From JAIEPM01 sp964546815 (GTDB lineage Bacteria > Cyanobacteriota > Vampirovibrionia > Obscuribacterales > Obscuribacteraceae), in contig CAZJLR010000013.1 of the NCBI GenBank assembly GCA_964546815.1, positions 1-64,000 of the forward strand: a stretch of DNA of 64,000 nt. Direction: 5' to 3'. The notes below the pieces were generated by a model. The model did not search any database, had not been told where the DNA came from, and was given only the letters and a program-made list of their open reading frames with translations. Below are positions 61,257-64,000 of this stretch, one piece after another. The position numbers and the translations under genes were made by a program. Each line of letters opens with the position of its first letter. The first letter of the stretch is position 1.

Positions 61257-61754
61257 TTAGTATTGAAAGCCGTTTTTGCGTGTGTGCAACATCGCTTCGT
61301 CTTCGTTGAGCAGCTCTCCGCCGACGATTTCTGCAAGCACAACAATGTGGTCTCCTGCTGCCATCTGATTTCTCACAACACAATCAAGATATGAAAGAGC
61401 ATCTGTAAAAACTGGGCCTGCTGAATTTTTGTCTGCAAGTTTCAAATCTGCAAAACGGTCTTCGCCTTCTTTGTGTGGTTTTGCGAATGCTTTAAAAATG
61501 TCCATGTTCTTTTTTGAAATGGCATTTACGCTGAACTTAACACCGTTTTCTAACTTGGAGAGAAAATGTCTTTCTTTCTGAATAGCCACAGTTAGCATTG
61601 GTGGTTCGAATGCGGCCTGAATGATCCAGGTGGCCAACATTCCTTCTTTCTTGTTGTCATGCGTGTGGGTAACAATATAAACCCCGCTGGAAAGCTTGCC
61701 TAAGGCTGGTCCGAGTATTTCTTTGCTCGTTGGATTTTCAGTTGTACTAGTCAT
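61257..61754 (-). CDS. Flavin reductase-like FMN-binding protein
   Basis: 165 residues. The split-barrel flavin reductase fold is seen in LSSGVYIVTHTHDNKKEGMLATWIIQAAFEPPMLTVAIQKERHF and ALSYLDCVVRNQMAAGDHIVVLAEIVGGELL, with conserved GDH. It binds FMN or FAD and may reduce flavin for other enzymes, like the reductase module of cyanobacterial diflavin proteins. It lies just ahead of the S1/P1 nuclease on the same strand. Confidence 0.85.
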   Translation of the reverse strand: MTSTTENPTSKEILGPALGKLSSGVYIVTHTHDNKKEGMLATWIIQAAFEPPMLTVAIQKERHFLSKLENGVKFSVNAISKKNMDIFKAFAKPHKEGEDRFADLKLADKNSAGPVFTDALSYLDCVVRNQMAAGDHIVVLAEIVGGELLNEDEAMLHTRKNGFQY

Positions 61755-62079
61755 CTTGTCTCCTTCCTTTTTGAGTTACAGATCTTACTTGGTCGACCAT
61801 AGTCTTTCAATAATGTTCACGACTTTACCCTAGCAGAACTCATTTGGATCCTCTGCACTCTATAGGCAGACAAAGCTCTTGTGATGAGCATTTCTGCAAA
61901 TTGATGAAATCTTTTTGTGATGATTTAGACCTTTTGCGGAACTAGAGTCTCTCATCGCCGTCAGAAGGCTTGTGCGAAGGGATTAGATCTGTCTCTTCAA
62001 CTGTCCCCCAAGTTACATGGCTCCTCTCGTTAAGAGCCCACAGAATATATTTCTGCAGTAGAAAAGGAGGAGAAATACA
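61755..62079. other. Intergenic region, no gene seen
   Basis: About 325 bp between divergent genes. No strong promoter pair, RNA gene or repeat is recognised. An AGGAGG-type SD lies at its right end. Confidence 0.5.
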
Positions 62080-62688
62080 ATGTCTGCCATTTCTAATTTA
62101 AGAGTTGTACTTAATACTGCGCTTGTTGCAAGTATTTTGTTTACACAAGCTGTTTACGCGCAAAGCACTGTACTTACCGGAAAAATAAATCACGATGTCG
62201 AAATGCCTCGCATTGTCCAGCAAAATGCTGCGCTCAGTGCAGACAATGTTTATAGAGCCTCTGTTACTAAGGTGCGTATCCCCGTTGCCACACCGCACGG
62301 CAGAGTGCAATATGTTGAGCGCCCTGTTTATCGCACTGTTTATGTCAAAGACAATAGAACATTTTTTCAACGCCATCCAAAAGTGAAATCGGCTGCTATC
62401 GGCGCCGGCGTCGGTGCGGGAGTTGGCGGTGTCACTGGGCTAATCACGCACTCTGGCTTCGGACGCGGTGCTCTGATTGGTGCCGGTACAGGTGCCGGAG
62501 TCGGCCTTGTTCGCTCTAGCGATACACTGCGCAGGCATCCAATCGTTCGTAACCTGGCAACCGGTTCTCTGGTCGGTCTGGGTATCGGCGGCGCAGCCAG
62601 CCGCGGTCATCGTCGTGCCTTCCAGGGCGCGGGTATCGGTGCTGCAGTTGGTCTTGGTGCCAGCTTGTTGAATGGCGAATTCAGATAG
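62080..62688 (+). CDS. Secreted glycine-zipper protein
   Basis: 202 residues with a signal peptide (SNLRVVLNTALVASILFTQAVYA). The N-terminal mature half is mixed (YVERPVYRTVYVKDN). The C-terminal half has Gly/Ala zippers (AAIGAGVGAGVGGVTGLI, GALIGAGTGAGVGL) separated by basic loops, a pattern of glycine-zipper 2TM proteins. It may integrate into the outer membrane or form oligomers. AAGGAGGAG precedes the ATG. Confidence 0.75.
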   Translation: MSAISNLRVVLNTALVASILFTQAVYAQSTVLTGKINHDVEMPRIVQQNAALSADNVYRASVTKVRIPVATPHGRVQYVERPVYRTVYVKDNRTFFQRHPKVKSAAIGAGVGAGVGGVTGLITHSGFGRGALIGAGTGAGVGLVRSSDTLRRHPIVRNLATGSLVGLGIGGAASRGHRRAFQGAGIGAAVGLGASLLNGEFR

Positions 62689-62741
62689 ATTCACCAAATC
62701 GTTTTGATAAGTAAAACTGTCTTGAGTTATGGAGGTGCCCT

Positions 62742-63836
62742 ATGGCTCCGAATTTTGATTTTAAGAATAAACGAGTTGTGATGGGCGCCTCGATTCTTGC
62801 TACGGCAGTTTTCATCATTGCTGTGTATGCAATTTTCAACAAACCGGATAGCAAAAATCTTATAGCTCAAGCAAAATCTGCTGCGGCACAAAACCAGCTA
62901 GAAAAGGCAGAATCTTTGCTGCGAGATGCTCTGGCACTCGACGAGAAAAAATATGGACACGATAGCTTCGAACTCATTCCAACTCTAAATTCTCTGGCAG
63001 ATCTTAATCGACAAGAAGCGAAAAGCGCCGAAGCTGTCGCTAATTACAATCGTGCTTCCGACCTGCAACAGCGCCAGATGAAGCCTGCACTTCTATCGCT
63101 TACCAATTCATTGCATGGTCTTGGTTTGGCTTATATGCAAGAAGGAAAATATATTGCCGCAGAAGACTCACTTCAACAGGCTTTGAAAATACGCGAAGAC
63201 AACTTGCCTGCTGGAAGTTTGCAAATAGCTGAAACCGAAAACGGTCTTGGTCAGCTTTATTTCCAATCGAGACACTACCCGGAGGCCGAAGCTTTATATA
63301 AAGAGGCTCAAGCTATTTACGAAAAAAATTCTGGTGCAGAAAGCAAAGAGTCTGCGCAAATCAGAAACAATCTGGCCAGTCTCTATTATGCCGAAGGTAA
63401 ATTCGCGCAAGCCGAACCTCTGTTTCAGTGGTCTTTGTCCACATTGCAAAAGACTGAAGGACCAAATAGCACTGAAGTTGCTAACTTGCTAAATAATCTT
63501 GGTGAGTTATATCGTTCTGAAAATAGACTTGCTGATGCCGAGCCGCAGTTTGAAAAAGCTCTCGAGATTTATCAAAAGGCTGAAGGCAATAATGGAGCCA
63601 ACGTGGCAAACACAAGCAACAATCTGGCTCTGGTTTATCACATGCAAAAGAAAAACGCTGAAGCCGAAGCTTTATACAAACGTGCTGTGTCAATTTACGA
63701 AACTAAGCAAGGTTCAAATGTTGCACTGGAAAATGTTCTGGAAAACTACAAAGAGCTTTTGCTTTCAACCGGACGTGCTGCTGAAGCTAACGCTATTGCG
63801 CAGCGAATCAACAACCGCATTGCTCAAAACAAATAA
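62742..63836 (+). CDS. Membrane-anchored TPR protein
   Basis: 364 residues. One membrane helix (VVMGASILATAVFIIAVYAIF) near the N-terminus is followed by about seven TPR units of the kinesin-light-chain type (EKAESLLRDALALDEKKYG, AEALYKEAQAIYEKNSGAESKESAQIRNNLASLYYAEGKFAQAEPLF). A protein-interaction scaffold in the envelope. GGAGG lies six bases before the ATG. It begins 53 bp after the glycine-zipper gene and may be cotranscribed. Confidence 0.85.
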   Translation: MAPNFDFKNKRVVMGASILATAVFIIAVYAIFNKPDSKNLIAQAKSAAAQNQLEKAESLLRDALALDEKKYGHDSFELIPTLNSLADLNRQEAKSAEAVANYNRASDLQQRQMKPALLSLTNSLHGLGLAYMQEGKYIAAEDSLQQALKIREDNLPAGSLQIAETENGLGQLYFQSRHYPEAEALYKEAQAIYEKNSGAESKESAQIRNNLASLYYAEGKFAQAEPLFQWSLSTLQKTEGPNSTEVANLLNNLGELYRSENRLADAEPQFEKALEIYQKAEGNNGANVANTSNNLALVYHMQKKNAEAEALYKRAVSIYETKQGSNVALENVLENYKELLLSTGRAAEANAIAQRINNRIAQNK

Positions 63837-63861
63837 TCAACAAAACACGGTTTAAGATTAG

Positions 63862-63882
63862 ATCATGCTCAGACGGCATGAT
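63862..63882 (+). terminator. Weak hairpin after last TPR gene
   Basis: ATCATGC (63862-63868) pairs with GCATGAT (63876-63882). It has no T-run, so termination is uncertain. Confidence 0.3.
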
Positions 63883-64000
63883 TAGCCGCTCTTGCCGATT
63901 AGAAGCTTCACAGAATTCGTAAATCTACGAAAGCTGTTTATCGTAATTTGCATATTCTATATATATCACCGCTTCTTGAAAACAGGGGTAAGGGGCGTCA

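Overview
The window is bacterial chromosome of moderate GC, dense with genes on both strands and without phage, plasmid or CRISPR features. Gene content suggests a non-photosynthetic relative of Cyanobacteria (Vampirovibrionia/Melainabacteria, most like the Obscuribacter group). This is an inference from several things together: folate-dependent TrmFO, an aspartic-protease-like gene with a small upstream partner of the kind found in cyanobacteria, PknB-type kinases, many TPR proteins, AsmA-like and glycine-zipper envelope proteins, and the absence of photosynthesis genes. No rRNA is present to confirm it.

Layout. 1-4.8 kb: an LmeA-like lipid-binding secreted protein with a 9-residue repeat, RNase PH, an AarF/UbiB kinase and a zinc-ribbon membrane protein. 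4.9-11.8 kb: a signalling block with a candidate papain/calpain-like protease, a receiver-zinc ribbon-Ser/Thr kinase fusion, a 49-residue membrane protein and a membrane-anchored pseudokinase with TPRs. 11.8-22.8 kb, mostly minus strand: gcvPB-rnd, glcF, an M50 protease-TPR fusion, tatC, an rRNA-type methyltransferase, rplT-rpmI-infC, tRNA-Leu(CAG) and rpsR-ssb-rpsF, with several RNA hairpins that look regulatory. 23-31 kb: a secreted protein, an HTH/zinc-ribbon protein, a Xer recombinase with an AT-hook-like insert and a 1410-residue AsmA-like protein.

31-43.5 kb: a small gene pair ending in a degenerate aspartic protease, trmFO, a secreted nuclease, miaB, an FAD oxidoreductase, ribD, a TPR/MshEN-like protein, pfkA and a transposase-derived zinc-ribbon/winged-helix protein. 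43.6-49.6 kb: sucCD, YceI and TPR envelope proteins. 49.6-64 kb: a large Tad-like surface protein, glgB, a patatin phospholipase, a 737-residue proline-repeat protein with a structured leader, glycine-zipper proteins, an S1/P1-type nuclease, a flavin reductase-like protein and a TPR membrane protein.

Housekeeping genes give translation (infC, rpmI, rplT, rpsF, rpsR), tRNA and rRNA modification, and central metabolism (pfkA, sucCD, glgB, glcF, gcvPB). The rest is mainly envelope biology and signalling. The least understood parts are the kinase/pseudokinase/protease block at 5-12 kb, the domesticated transposase at 42.4-43.4 kb, and the repeat protein at 56.5-58.7 kb. Start sites were chosen from Shine-Dalgarno (SD) sequences and alignment to family N-termini remembered from general knowledge. 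No database search was run.
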